Assembly (NCBI RefSeq): GCF_003992315.1
Contig: NZ_RQVE01000011.1
Span: 1 to 64,000, forward strand
Length of the DNA stretch: 64,000 nt
DNA from: Veillonella sp. 3891
Lineage (GTDB): Bacteria; Bacillota; Negativicutes; Veillonellales; Veillonellaceae
Direction: 5' to 3'
The notes under the pieces were generated by a model. It was not told the DNA's origin and ran no database searches. It saw nothing but the letters and a program-made list of their open reading frames with translations. The translations under genes were made by a program, and so were the position numbers. Position 1 is the stretch's first letter; each line of letters opens with the position of its first letter. This document shows positions 8,185-17,044 of the stretch, one piece after another.

Positions 8185-10112
8185 GAGTTCGCTCCTTTTA
8201 CAACTGGTATTAGCAACATCACTTGTGCACCAACTTCATTATTTTCATTTATTATATTATCTACTATAATTTTAGCATTCATGCGGTCTGCAAAATATTT
8301 AACATACAGAGACCCTTTGCCCATCCGTTTTACTGTTTTATCAGAACTTTCAACAGGATATTTATAAATTTTATCTACTATATCCTCTTTGAATCCTCCT
8401 GCATTATCTAATACAGTAATAGCAAAGTATTGTTCTCCTAATATATTACGAAGTTCAAAGAATAAAGTTATTTGATCTTCCGTATCATCCTCAATCGATT
8501 TGTTCCCCAACGCATTACTACTATTCTTCAATATATTTTCTATAATACTATATACACGATTCAAGTTAACTTCGCAAACTGCACATTTACTTTCATCACG
8601 AATTTCATCTCTAACAACAAAATCAATACCAGTTCTTCGTTTGTCATAGTAATTTTTAGGAATTTTATTTTCAATATATTCTATAATACTTCCAATTGGC
8701 TCTAGCTTTAACTTATAATCTAATGTTTGAAAAAGTTCTTTTTGATGCAATAAAATAGTATCTCTAAAATTAGCTAAATGCTGATTTATCCGTTGTTCAA
8801 TAGAATCTGCAAACACCTTATACGATTCATCCAAACAGGTTCTTTCCCTCTCTGTTATCAAAGGTTGATCTTGCAACTTATTTTTTAATGAATGACGACT
8901 ATCAGCTAAAATATTTTTCACTATTTCACTCCATGAAAGATGCAACCCTTGAAGTTGCTGTTTAGTGTCACGCAAAGCAATTTTGTCAAACTCATCATGC
9001 ATATGGTCATATGCACTATACGCTATTTGTAATTTATCTAAGACCTCTTGTTTTTGATACAATGCCTCTTGTAACTGGTCTAAAGCCGCTTCTTTTTCCT
9101 GATTCGATTCAATTAATTCTTCATTCTGTTTTTTATCCTTCAGTTTATAATATTGCCATGATAATACAATACAATAAAAGATCCAAAAAACTCCCCAAAA
9201 CTGTGTACTTCTTGCATATTTCTGAGCATTATAATAGGTATATCCATTCAAGGTATATCCATATGCAACATCCGGTAAAATAGAAAATGTCATGGCACGG
9301 ATAATCCCCCACCAATAATAAGGTTGATTCGCATACTTATATTCTAATTCATAGATATGACCACCATATTGAAAGTGTTGGTACTCGCCATTTTCAAATT
9401 TAGAGTATATTCTTTCTAGGTTATATATTCTTGTGTCTCGACTACTTTCCTTCTGATAGAAAAATTTCCCGTCTTTTTTTACAGAAAACTCACCACCTGT
9501 AGTATTAGATATATCTTTTAAATTTTGTAACTTTCTTTCCTCAGGTAAATCACTAACTATGATAGCTTTTGTGGCATGAAATAATCCCATTTGGTTTTGA
9601 TACAGTACCGAACGCACTCCACTATAATAGGACATATAACTAAACAAAGTCCAAGCCAATGCTGCAACGAATCCTGCAATAGCCATACTAACAAATTTAA
9701 GCTTGCTATTATCAATTTTATTGGCATAATAAAATGCCACTAAATACGATACTATAGAAATTTCAAAAATACTAAAATCATAAGATACAAAGTGATTGAC
9801 TGGCAACACTCCAGCTAACAGAATAGTAAGAGTAACGACTGTGACAATTCCTATCCTAAAACGAAATAACATATCAAGTATATAGGCAAGAAATTTATAT
9901 TGATAGCAATACTCTAGCGCTCTTTTTTTATCATACCAGTGTGCAATATAAGTAGATCCAATACCTAATAATGATGTTACAAATAATACAACACCATAAT
10001 GGAATGGAGCTATTTTATCTGTTATATATGTATAAATAGGAATAATAAGAGATGCAAAACCACTAATACATGTTGCAACAATTAATCCATTTGCTAAGAA
10101 CTTATACTTCAT
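8181..10112 (-). CDS. Membrane sensor histidine kinase
   Basis: 643 aa from the ATG at 10112, which has GAGGG just upstream. An in-frame TTG at 10172 lacks a ribosome site. Five or six N-terminal membrane segments are followed by an extracytoplasmic loop of about 130 residues (roughly residues 170-295), another membrane helix, a coiled coil, and the catalytic core. His407 in the DSRHSLKNKL box is the likely phospho-acceptor. The ATPase domain has the N box ENILKNSSNAL, DNAGGF, and the G2 box GKGSLYVKYF. The loop sequence is not a sensor domain I recognise. It forms a two-gene operon with the downstream REC-HEPN regulator. Confidence 0.88.
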   Translation of the reverse strand: MKYKFLANGLIVATCISGFASLIIPIYTYITDKIAPFHYGVVLFVTSLLGIGSTYIAHWYDKKRALEYCYQYKFLAYILDMLFRFRIGIVTVVTLTILLAGVLPVNHFVSYDFSIFEISIVSYLVAFYYANKIDNSKLKFVSMAIAGFVAALAWTLFSYMSYYSGVRSVLYQNQMGLFHATKAIIVSDLPEERKLQNLKDISNTTGGEFSVKKDGKFFYQKESSRDTRIYNLERIYSKFENGEYQHFQYGGHIYELEYKYANQPYYWWGIIRAMTFSILPDVAYGYTLNGYTYYNAQKYARSTQFWGVFWIFYCIVLSWQYYKLKDKKQNEELIESNQEKEAALDQLQEALYQKQEVLDKLQIAYSAYDHMHDEFDKIALRDTKQQLQGLHLSWSEIVKNILADSRHSLKNKLQDQPLITERERTCLDESYKVFADSIEQRINQHLANFRDTILLHQKELFQTLDYKLKLEPIGSIIEYIENKIPKNYYDKRRTGIDFVVRDEIRDESKCAVCEVNLNRVYSIIENILKNSSNALGNKSIEDDTEDQITLFFELRNILGEQYFAITVLDNAGGFKEDIVDKIYKYPVESSDKTVKRMGKGSLYVKYFADRMNAKIIVDNIINENNEVGAQVMLLIPVVKGANS

Positions 10113-10273
10113 ATTACCCTCATACAGACTACCCAATTGTGTTAATAGAATTACATTATCATTTGAAAACAAAACAATTTTACACTGCTATCTTCTATGA
10201 TTGTAGCAATACCCCATAGTTTCTACAACTAATCATAACACAGAATATTAAAATCGAAAATAATATACAAAAA

Positions 10274-10306
10274 AGAGCCTATTAGTAAAAAACTAATCAG
10301 GCTCTC
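10274..10306 (-). terminator. Terminator downstream of the DprA/PRTase operon
   Basis: GAGCCTATTAGT and ACTAATCAGGCTC pair with a single-base bulge. On the minus strand the hairpin is followed by a T run (10268-10274). It lies between the end of the accessory operon and the histidine-kinase promoter region. The rest of 10113-10546 holds the repeat doublet described separately. Confidence 0.7.
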
Positions 10307-10359
10307 TTAAATTAAATCAAATATATTCGTCTTGTAAAAACACAATACCTCTCCCCCTA

Positions 10360-10535
10360 TGAGGAACACAGTTGCAAGTAATAGCCTTGTGGCATTCCTT
10401 ACTACATACATTAGATAAGCTCAAGAAGAGCACGGTTTGCTCCAAACAAACATTACGTAGTGCTGTTTGTAAGGAGTAGCCATGCTCTTCTCTTCCCTAT
10501 ATTAAGTTAAGAACGACACAGGCTACATAGCGAAA
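10360..10535. repeat. Palindromic repeat doublet at the left edge of the cassette
   Basis: A direct core resembling GAGGAACGCAATTGCG...GGCGTTCCTT lies at 10361-10400 (degenerate). A large inverted repeat follows (arms 10424-10443 and 10473-10491, built on AGAAGAGCA...TGCTCTTCT). A second core lies in the opposite orientation at about 10507-10535. The same cores recur at 16282-16581 and 18949-19209, so this is one dispersed, structured repeat family that sits at cassette boundaries. Confidence 0.65.
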
Positions 10536-10546
10536 CAAGAGATGAC

Positions 10547-11506
10547 TCAAAAGAGTGAATCTTGTACTTTCTCATCCACTACTGCCACTAAGTGTGGATT
10601 TCTTAGTGTTACAATATCCTCTATTGTCATATAACCTCTATTGTTACTTTCATTAGTCTGCACAATAATCTTAGATGTTCCAGATTCTGCTAACTGTCGA
10701 TTTAGTTTCATATCTACTTTATGACTATCCTGGCTCTCATGGTACATAACACAAGTCACATGTCCATATTTCTCAGCTTTTTGCATCGCATGTCGCGCTC
10801 CACTATCACCTTCTCCTTCGGCATAGCTAGCAATGAGTACTACCACTTTTGCAAACATAGCTTGTAAGCGGTCTCGATCAATGTATCGTTTCGATTGTTC
10901 AAATCTAGCTTGTTTAGGATCCTCATCATATTCACTAACGAGTAGACCTCCACTTTCTACAATATGGTGGGCTACTTTCACATGCTCTTTCGGCAAAACA
11001 CTATACAGAGGAGATGGTAATATAGCAATGGCTTGCCCATCTTGTTTCATACATTCATCATGGGAAATCGTATCGCAACCTTTTGCCAGTCCACTAACAA
11101 TGACCATACCGTTCTTCACCAACTGAGATACGATATTGCGTTCTCGCTTCTCAATAGTCTCATTGGGGCTTGTATGTCCAATGACAGCCACATTCTGATT
11201 TAAATCATGAAGTAAAGACAGATTTCCTTTATAAAACAATAAATACGGTTTATCCCCATTTGCCTTTACATTAGCATTAATGACCGGAAACTCTCTATCA
11301 AAGAAACAGACCGCCCCATCCATTCTATCATTCCAACTAGCATTATCTTTCAACGTCTGTACTAATGACATGACACCGCTATGGTTACCTAGGATTCGTA
11401 GTACGTCTTCTATTGTTTTATATGTTTTATGAAAGTCTGCCCTAGACTTTATGATGCCTAATCGTTGGGCAGCCCAAATTATATACGCTACTTCTGAAAT
11501 ATTCAT
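10547..11506 (-). CDS. DprA-like SLOG-domain protein (second copy)
   Basis: 319 aa, central Rossmann-like SLOG domain of the DprA/Smf type. VAVIGHTSP replaces the usual VAIVGSR, followed by VSGLAKGCDTISH, a GGLLVSEY segment and RYIDRDRLQAMFAK, where RDR replaces the RNR of competence DprA. There is no obvious C-terminal winged helix. It is clearly a paralogue of the protein at 12127-13110. In the DprA family this fold binds DNA or nucleotide ligands. Two diverged copies in one operon with a PRTase and a HAD enzyme argue against a simple competence role. It is the last gene of the operon. Confidence 0.82.
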   Translation of the reverse strand: MNISEVAYIIWAAQRLGIIKSRADFHKTYKTIEDVLRILGNHSGVMSLVQTLKDNASWNDRMDGAVCFFDREFPVINANVKANGDKPYLLFYKGNLSLLHDLNQNVAVIGHTSPNETIEKRERNIVSQLVKNGMVIVSGLAKGCDTISHDECMKQDGQAIAILPSPLYSVLPKEHVKVAHHIVESGGLLVSEYDEDPKQARFEQSKRYIDRDRLQAMFAKVVVLIASYAEGEGDSGARHAMQKAEKYGHVTCVMYHESQDSHKVDMKLNRQLAESGTSKIIVQTNESNNRGYMTIEDIVTLRNPHLVAVVDEKVQDSLF

Positions 11507-11535
11507 TATTCTTTATCCTTATTCTCTAATACTTA

Positions 11536-12078
11536 TTACACAGCTATGTTTGTATTGTAACACATTCTAACTTCTTTCACCGTCACATTGTGACGGTGTA
11601 ACTCACGAATCACATATTGACTGTCTTCGTAGAAACATAGTTCTTTTGTATCACACCCAAAAAGATCGCAAAAATATTGGATAGCTTGCACTACATCTTC
11701 TGCACTTTTATCGCTGTACCGAATGGTTTTATAGCCCGTCACCCTGTGAAAGTTCAACAGTCCTTGGATACGGTGTGGATGTGCCGCAGTCCATAGTGCG
11801 CACCGCGACATCCCTTGTTGTGTTAATACTTCTGCTATAGGTTCGTTTAATTGCGATACACATACATGCTCACTTACATATTGTTGTTTTAGGTCTATAA
11901 TCTCTTGTATCTCGTCTTCTCGTAGATTAGGATACCACTGGCAAATAGTGTCTCGCGTAATTCTTAGCACCTCATCTAATGGTTCCAAACCTTTCTCTAT
12001 TAGTGCATGAAGATATCCTTTCGTATTCAATATATCTGTATATATCAACGTATTATCTACGTCTATAATATGAAACAT
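11536..12078 (-). CDS. HAD-superfamily phosphatase-like protein
   Basis: 180 aa. HAD motif I is DVDNTLI at residues 6-12, with nucleophile Asp6 and Asp8. A WTA motif II, a SDKSAED segment supplying the motif III lysine, and CFYEDSQ as the acidic motif IV follow. The short helical cap suggests a small phosphate-ester substrate. It lies between the two DprA-like genes in one operon with a phosphoribosyltransferase, so a nucleotide or sugar-phosphate substrate is plausible but not shown. Confidence 0.8.
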   Translation of the reverse strand: MFHIIDVDNTLIYTDILNTKGYLHALIEKGLEPLDEVLRITRDTICQWYPNLREDEIQEIIDLKQQYVSEHVCVSQLNEPIAEVLTQQGMSRCALWTAAHPHRIQGLLNFHRVTGYKTIRYSDKSAEDVVQAIQYFCDLFGCDTKELCFYEDSQYVIRELHRHNVTVKEVRMCYNTNIAV

Positions 12079-12126
12079 ATCTCTCTATTACCCCTCTTTT
12101 AACTTACTAACTATCATATATTCTAT

Positions 12127-13110
12127 TTATCTACGTTCTAAGCGAGAATCACTGTGCTTTACAAGTTCTTGTATAGACATGGTTTTATCCGTTTGATCTA
12201 ATGCTCCCTCCAAGTTTTCGTTTACATCTTTGCGTTCGGTATCCTTACTATGTGCTTTAGAACTATAGGTTAGTTGTCTTGCTTTCCCCATCATAAGTAA
12301 AGTACGATTTAACTTCATCTCTTTTTTATCTTTATCAATGGCTCCATTATACATAGCACATGTGACATGTCCATACTCGTAGGCTTTATTCATAGCATAG
12401 CGAGATCCACTATCTCCATCACGACCTTCATAACTTGCTACCAACACAACGGCCTTAGCAAACATAGCTTGAAGTCTGTCTCTTTCAATAAAACGAAAAA
12501 TAGCTTCTTGACGTCCTCGTGGTGCTTGATAATATTCAGTAATAACAAGTCCCCCTGTCTCTACAATACGTCGTACCATTTCTTTATGCGCCGCTGGATA
12601 AATGGCATTTAATGGGGTTGGTAATATAGCAATAGTTTTACCACCCGCTTCCATGCACGCTGCATGTGCCACTCCATCACAACCTTTTGCCAAGCCACTA
12701 ACAATACATTGTTGTTCCTGCACTAAATACTGTACAATGTTACGTTCTCGTTCTTTAATGTCCTCTGTCGGTGTTGTATATCCTATAACTGCCACATTCT
12801 GATTGATCTCATCTAGCAAAGAAATATCTCCTTTATAGAACAATAAGTAGGGCTTATCCCGAAGCGGAATATGTTGAGGAATCACTGGAAACTCATCATC
12901 AAAACAACAAATAGCCCCATCCATCCAATCCAATTCATATATTTCCATGGACATAGTATGATATAATCGCATAATATTTGGCATTTCCTCTAAAGCCCTA
13001 AGAAATGTATTCTCATCTTTAAACTGTGTGTGAAAACGTTCTCTACTTATCCGTGTCTTGCTACCATAGTGATAAGCCCAAAGTTTTAATGCTGTACTCG
13101 AAATATACAT
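12127..13110 (-). CDS. DprA-like SLOG-domain protein (first copy)
   Basis: 327 aa from the ATG at 13110, chosen because AGGGG sits 8 nt upstream and the gap to the PRTase stop is then 10 nt. The DprA/SLOG core is visible: VAVIGYTTP, VSGLAKGCDGVAH, TGGLVITEY, RFIERDRLQAMFAK. An N-terminal helical part of about 90 residues has MDGAICCFDDEFP, which its paralogue also carries. The GSR nucleotide-binding motif and the RNR motif of classical DprA are both altered, and in the same way in both copies, so the pair has its own specialised ligand. The C-terminus is a charged tail. Confidence 0.82.
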   Translation of the reverse strand: MYISSTALKLWAYHYGSKTRISRERFHTQFKDENTFLRALEEMPNIMRLYHTMSMEIYELDWMDGAICCFDDEFPVIPQHIPLRDKPYLLFYKGDISLLDEINQNVAVIGYTTPTEDIKERERNIVQYLVQEQQCIVSGLAKGCDGVAHAACMEAGGKTIAILPTPLNAIYPAAHKEMVRRIVETGGLVITEYYQAPRGRQEAIFRFIERDRLQAMFAKAVVLVASYEGRDGDSGSRYAMNKAYEYGHVTCAMYNGAIDKDKKEMKLNRTLLMMGKARQLTYSSKAHSKDTERKDVNENLEGALDQTDKTMSIQELVKHSDSRLERR

Positions 13111-13120
13111 ACTATGGCCC

Positions 13121-13750
13121 CTATTGACGACGTGTAAAGGCAACAACGTATAAAATCACTCGTTCAGCTCCTGCATCATATAATGCTTGCATGCAATCTT
13201 CATCGATGTTTACAGTTTTGGTATAAATATCATCAACCAAAATGACAGTTTTTCCTTTCACTGCACTGGCATCAATATGACATGTTGCTTTTGTAATCCC
13301 TACATAGGGCATATCGCCAGAGTTATCAAAGTTAGCCACTTCTTTACGGATATGTGTAGTGCGGGTATTGGTATGGCGCTCAATGCAGAAAGTACCATCT
13401 TCAAACTCGTAAAAACCTCTACGGCGTAACCCGTTAACTCCTTCTTGCACAGCTAATCTAAAACCCATTTGATTGCTTGGCATATTTGCTTTGGAGCGCG
13501 GAACTGTTACCACTACTGCACGTTGTAATCTTTCAGAATTTCTAATGGCAAGTAAATCTTCCTCTACACATTTCGTCACTTCATTTCGACACATCTCAAG
13601 TGTACGTGGTGGTTGCGACTGAAATTGATTTTTTAGGTAGTTAATAAAATCTGGATTACCTGGAGTACGATATCCAGTATAATATCTGTTAAAATACCCA
13701 TCGCATGTACGTGATAAAAATGCATTTCGTAACACAGTAAACTTTTCCAT
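13121..13750 (-). CDS. Phosphoribosyltransferase-like protein
   Basis: 209 aa. The PRPP-binding loop VILVDDIYTKTVNIDEDC lies near residues 170-187, preceded by AVVVTVPRSKANM as a hydrophobic strand with a basic loop, as in type I PRTases. Which base or other acceptor it uses cannot be told. First gene of the minus-strand operon PRTase, DprA-like, HAD, DprA-like. An AGGGAGG site precedes the ATG. Its promoter region is shared with the divergent WYL gene. Confidence 0.75.
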   Translation of the reverse strand: MEKFTVLRNAFLSRTCDGYFNRYYTGYRTPGNPDFINYLKNQFQSQPPRTLEMCRNEVTKCVEEDLLAIRNSERLQRAVVVTVPRSKANMPSNQMGFRLAVQEGVNGLRRRGFYEFEDGTFCIERHTNTRTTHIRKEVANFDNSGDMPYVGITKATCHIDASAVKGKTVILVDDIYTKTVNIDEDCMQALYDAGAERVILYVVAFTRRQ

Positions 13751-13770
13751 ATAAGCCTCCCTAAAAGCTA

Positions 13771-13800
13771 ATTATATATACATTATTTTCGGTTGATCAA
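13771..13800 (-). promoter_or_regulatory. Promoter of the PRTase/SLOG operon
   Basis: Minus-strand TTGATC (13795-13800), 18-nt spacer, TATAAT (13771-13776), about 20 bp upstream of the PRTase start. The -35 region is embedded in the palindrome TTGATCAA, a possible operator for the divergent WYL protein. The 13751-13950 region is shared by the two divergent genes. Confidence 0.5.
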
Positions 13801-13950
13801 CTTACACCCTTATTGTACCGTTCATTAGCTCAAGGAGAAATTCAAAAAAACTAGGACTTCATCACTTTCTTGTATTTGTAGATAACTTTCAATAAATATA
13901 GTAAAATTTAAGTAGTATTTATCTGATACAGATGATATATGAGGGATATT

Positions 13951-16275
13951 ATGGCAAATGTGACAAACTATGTTAAAAATTTTAAAACCATTCGATTATT
14001 CTTTCGTAACTTAGCAATAGGCATACATTCTAGACACACCGCTACCAAAAGAGGTATAAAAAAAAGCCTTCATGATGCGACCATGAAACGCCTTTCTTAC
14101 TTTAATTTATCTAATAAAATACAAGCAACTCCCATAGGGTCTCTTCACATTCATACCATTGATAAGCAAGATTTCTATTGGGGTCACAATTATCTTTGCA
14201 ACCTCTATTCTTTGTATGCTATGAAACCTGAAACAATAGTGTTGATTATGGCAATTCTTGATACCATATATACCTATGAAAGCTGTAATATAGCAACCAT
14301 CTATACGGTTATTAATGATAATACCGATATTGTATCTGCCTATCAGAACTTCTTAATAGAAAAATATAAAGGGCACAACAAATCTATCCCTTCCATTATC
14401 GAAAAACAAATGCTCCAACGCCTTCTCAAGCGACTTGTAGCTATCGGTGTTATCACGGAGAAAAGTGAGAACAACCAGCTTACCTATCAGGTCACATCCA
14501 TCGCCTTGGATAGATATACTTCAAAAGAGTTAAACCAACTAGCTATTGCTATTTTCTTTTATAAAAATATAGCTCTTCTCGGTGTGTCTGGTCATACCCT
14601 ATTAGAAAAAATTGACTCTCTATTATGTAAGACATCCCTATTAGAATCCATAGAAAATCCTTCCACACCAGAGTATCACCGTCAATATATATTTACTTAT
14701 AACAATCCCATCCATATCATAGATGAACAACTACTACATAAAATTTGTCATGCCATAATACATCGTCATTTCATTACGATTAACTTTCACAATCCACGCA
14801 GGCCTAATATGAGCGTAAACCCTATACGTATTGAGTCCGACTATTTAGGCAATCGCGACTATCTTGTCGCTTATCATAAAGACACCCGTGTCACCCTTCG
14901 TATTGATAGTATCAACTCTATTTCTATACAACATAACTTTCATACTATCCCTGAGGAACACATTGATGAAAGCGATTATAAAACTACTTTACACCTTCAC
15001 TTTTTTAAACATCCCGACTATGAAAGTAAATGGAATGACTTTCTTTCCACCTTTCACCAAACATCTATAACAATACTAGAAAATGCATCTACTCATATTG
15101 ATGTTCTAATGAAGGTCCAAGATGGTCAAGTTATAATCCCTGTATTACGAACCTTTCTTCCTTATCTTAAGATAACCCATAGTGATCCTAAAACACTACA
15201 AAGCCGTTTTATTGATAATTTGCTACACACCCAACATACTATCGTTGGCGAACTCCCTAGTTATAGCAAAAAAACTCATCCTTCATGGAATCTTACTTCC
15301 CCTTCTTCCTTAGAAACCGATAGTGAAGTTGCCTCACCTTTATTACATGAAATATCCGCGATTACTTTTACCACACAGTATCGCATCCAACAAGATCTAA
15401 TCCTTGGTATCCCCTATACCTTAGAAGATATCCAATATATCACCCAACATCGCCCCCTCTTAGATTCTTTGTCACCAGTAGAAGAAAATGACCAATATGA
15501 GCAACATTTACCTGCCCATTTGGTCATTACAAAACAAAACCAACTATATCCTTTATTTCCTAATTTGCCACCCATACTTCTTAGCCACACTGAACGCATG
15601 TTTTTAAAAGATTTACTAGCAGATGATAGAGTCAACTGGATGTTACCTACTGCACTAAAAAATTCACTTATACATAAACTAAGAGAAACCTCTACCTCAT
15701 TACCTGACCATGCATGGAATAACATCAGTCTATGTACACATCACGAACCTTCCTCTTTTGAACTTCACCGATTATGTACTCAAGCCTTAGAAGAAAAGAA
15801 ACAAATTTTATGTGAAACTAGCCAAGGAAAGAGTATTCTACTACCTTGTAAACTAGAATACAACGTTGCTACCAATGCCTTTTCATTAATTGCTTATTCA
15901 GAGGTTGCTAATACCTTTCACTATTACCCTATGGATTCCATAGAGCGTGTAACCATCCTAGATAGCAAAATCAACCTTGACATATATGCCTTATATAATG
16001 ATTATCAAGGTAACAACCAAGAATGCCTAGTATTCTCTATCTATGATATTAATAATGCCCTTGATCGTTGTTTACAGGCATTTAGTCATTATGAAATCTT
16101 AGGGACACAAACAGAAAGTATGGTCTTTACCTTTACCGTGAACTATTTACCATTCCAAGAAAAGGATATATTGCGAATACTCTTATCCTTGGGCGCAGCC
16201 ATACGAGTACAGGGCAACCACCCTATAAAAGACAAGCTAACAAGCATATATACGCAAGCAATCTCTCAATTATAA
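13951..16275 (+). CDS. Large protein with two WYL domains, probable regulator
   Basis: 774 aa from the ATG at 13951, chosen because GAGGG lies 5 nt upstream; an in-frame ATG at 13939 has no ribosome site. It is more than twice the usual WYL-regulator length (about 320 aa). Around residues 270-345, ITINFHNPRR...YLVAYHKDTRVTLRIDSINSI matches the WYL fold. A second, weaker WYL-like unit lies near residues 620-690 (ILLPCKLEYNV...FHYYPMDSIERVTIL). The N-terminal 200 residues are helical and could contain a winged helix. WYL proteins sense nucleic-acid ligands and often control phage-defence operons. It is transcribed away from the PRTase/SLOG operon. Synonymous codons look like those of its neighbours. 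Confidence 0.78.
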   Translation: MANVTNYVKNFKTIRLFFRNLAIGIHSRHTATKRGIKKSLHDATMKRLSYFNLSNKIQATPIGSLHIHTIDKQDFYWGHNYLCNLYSLYAMKPETIVLIMAILDTIYTYESCNIATIYTVINDNTDIVSAYQNFLIEKYKGHNKSIPSIIEKQMLQRLLKRLVAIGVITEKSENNQLTYQVTSIALDRYTSKELNQLAIAIFFYKNIALLGVSGHTLLEKIDSLLCKTSLLESIENPSTPEYHRQYIFTYNNPIHIIDEQLLHKICHAIIHRHFITINFHNPRRPNMSVNPIRIESDYLGNRDYLVAYHKDTRVTLRIDSINSISIQHNFHTIPEEHIDESDYKTTLHLHFFKHPDYESKWNDFLSTFHQTSITILENASTHIDVLMKVQDGQVIIPVLRTFLPYLKITHSDPKTLQSRFIDNLLHTQHTIVGELPSYSKKTHPSWNLTSPSSLETDSEVASPLLHEISAITFTTQYRIQQDLILGIPYTLEDIQYITQHRPLLDSLSPVEENDQYEQHLPAHLVITKQNQLYPLFPNLPPILLSHTERMFLKDLLADDRVNWMLPTALKNSLIHKLRETSTSLPDHAWNNISLCTHHEPSSFELHRLCTQALEEKKQILCETSQGKSILLPCKLEYNVATNAFSLIAYSEVANTFHYYPMDSIERVTILDSKINLDIYALYNDYQGNNQECLVFSIYDINNALDRCLQAFSHYEILGTQTESMVFTFTVNYLPFQEKDILRILLSLGAAIRVQGNHPIKDKLTSIYTQAISQL

Positions 16276-16281
16276 TCCCCT

Positions 16282-16581
16282 GAGGAACGCAATTACGTGT
16301 AGTAGCGTTGTGGCGTTCCTTAGTGCATACATTAGATACCACCAAGAAGAGCGCGGTGTACTCCACCTGAGGAACGCAATTGCGCGTAGTAGCCTTGTGG
16401 CGTTCCTTGCTACCTATATTACACAAATATAAGAAGCCCATGGCGTGCCCACCTGAGGAACGCAATTACGTGTAGTAGCCTTGTGGCGTTCCTTAGTGCA
16501 TTCATTAGATATCACCAAAAAGAGCACGGTGTGCTCCACCTGAGGAACGCAATTGTGCGTAGTAGTCTTGTGGCGTTCATT
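16282..16581 (+). repeat. Tandem array of four 87-bp palindromic repeats
   Basis: Four cores of about 40 bp start at 16282, 16369, 16455 and 16542 (period 86-87 bp). Each can fold by AGGAACGC pairing with GCGTTCCT; the fourth copy has GCGTTCATT. Linkers alternate in two types: one with GAGCAC-GGT-GTGCTC, the other with a CTACCTATATTACA sequence. The array is therefore a duplicated A-B dimer of about 174 bp. It fills the gap between the WYL gene and doxX. Confidence 0.85.
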
Positions 16582-16609
16582 GCTACCTATATTACATAAA
16601 CATAAGAAG

Positions 16610-17029
16610 TTACTTTCCAAAGAGAGAGTAGTCCACGCTATATCGTCCACCACCCATAAAAAAGATAGATAATGCAGCAAATCCCATTTGTGACGGATAA
16701 TCCCATGCAAAGAAACCTGCATCAAAATGAAGAATGGTAGCTGTAAATAAAACTCCAGCCAACAAAAATGCACCTAGTCGAGTAAATAATCCAAATGCTA
16801 CCAAAATGCCACCTAAGAACTCGCAAATCGCAGCCATCGCACCAAAAAATTCGAAATATCCAGGTACTCCTAATGGCGCTAACATGGCACCTACCTTATA
16901 CAACCCTGCTGCTCCACTTAAAAATTTCAAATATCCATGATAGATTATTGAAATACCTAACCCTAATCTAAGTACTAACATACCAAAATTTATATAAGTT
17001 GGCTTGCCACGCAATAAAAAATGAACCAT
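16610..17029 (-). CDS. DoxX family membrane protein
   Basis: 139 aa with four predicted membrane helices (around residues 16-35, 57-75, 81-100 and 108-125). The family pattern is visible in LVLRLGLGISIIYHGYLKF and FGAMAAICEFLGGILVAFGLFTR. DoxX/DoxD-like proteins are small inner-membrane proteins of poorly defined function, some tied to thiol or redox stress. It starts 15 nt after the reverse transcriptase stop, so the two are probably co-transcribed. Whether they work together is open. Confidence 0.85.
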   Translation of the reverse strand: MVHFLLRGKPTYINFGMLVLRLGLGISIIYHGYLKFLSGAAGLYKVGAMLAPLGVPGYFEFFGAMAAICEFLGGILVAFGLFTRLGAFLLAGVLFTATILHFDAGFFAWDYPSQMGFAALSIFFMGGGRYSVDYSLFGK

Positions 17030-17044
17030 AATTATATCCTTTCC

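Noticed and set aside
10547-13110. Ordinary competence DprA
   Set aside because: Two diverged copies with altered GSR and RNR motifs, no winged helix, and PRTase/HAD neighbours do not fit the single housekeeping dprA.
16282-16581. CRISPR array
   Set aside because: Repeats are 40-bp palindromic cores with alternating, non-unique linkers, and no cas genes are present.
16223-16773. Two minus-strand reading frames through the repeat array and the end of doxX
   Set aside because: They translate the 87-bp repeats (recurring KERHKATTRNCVPQ) and have no ribosome site; they are a by-product of the repeat.
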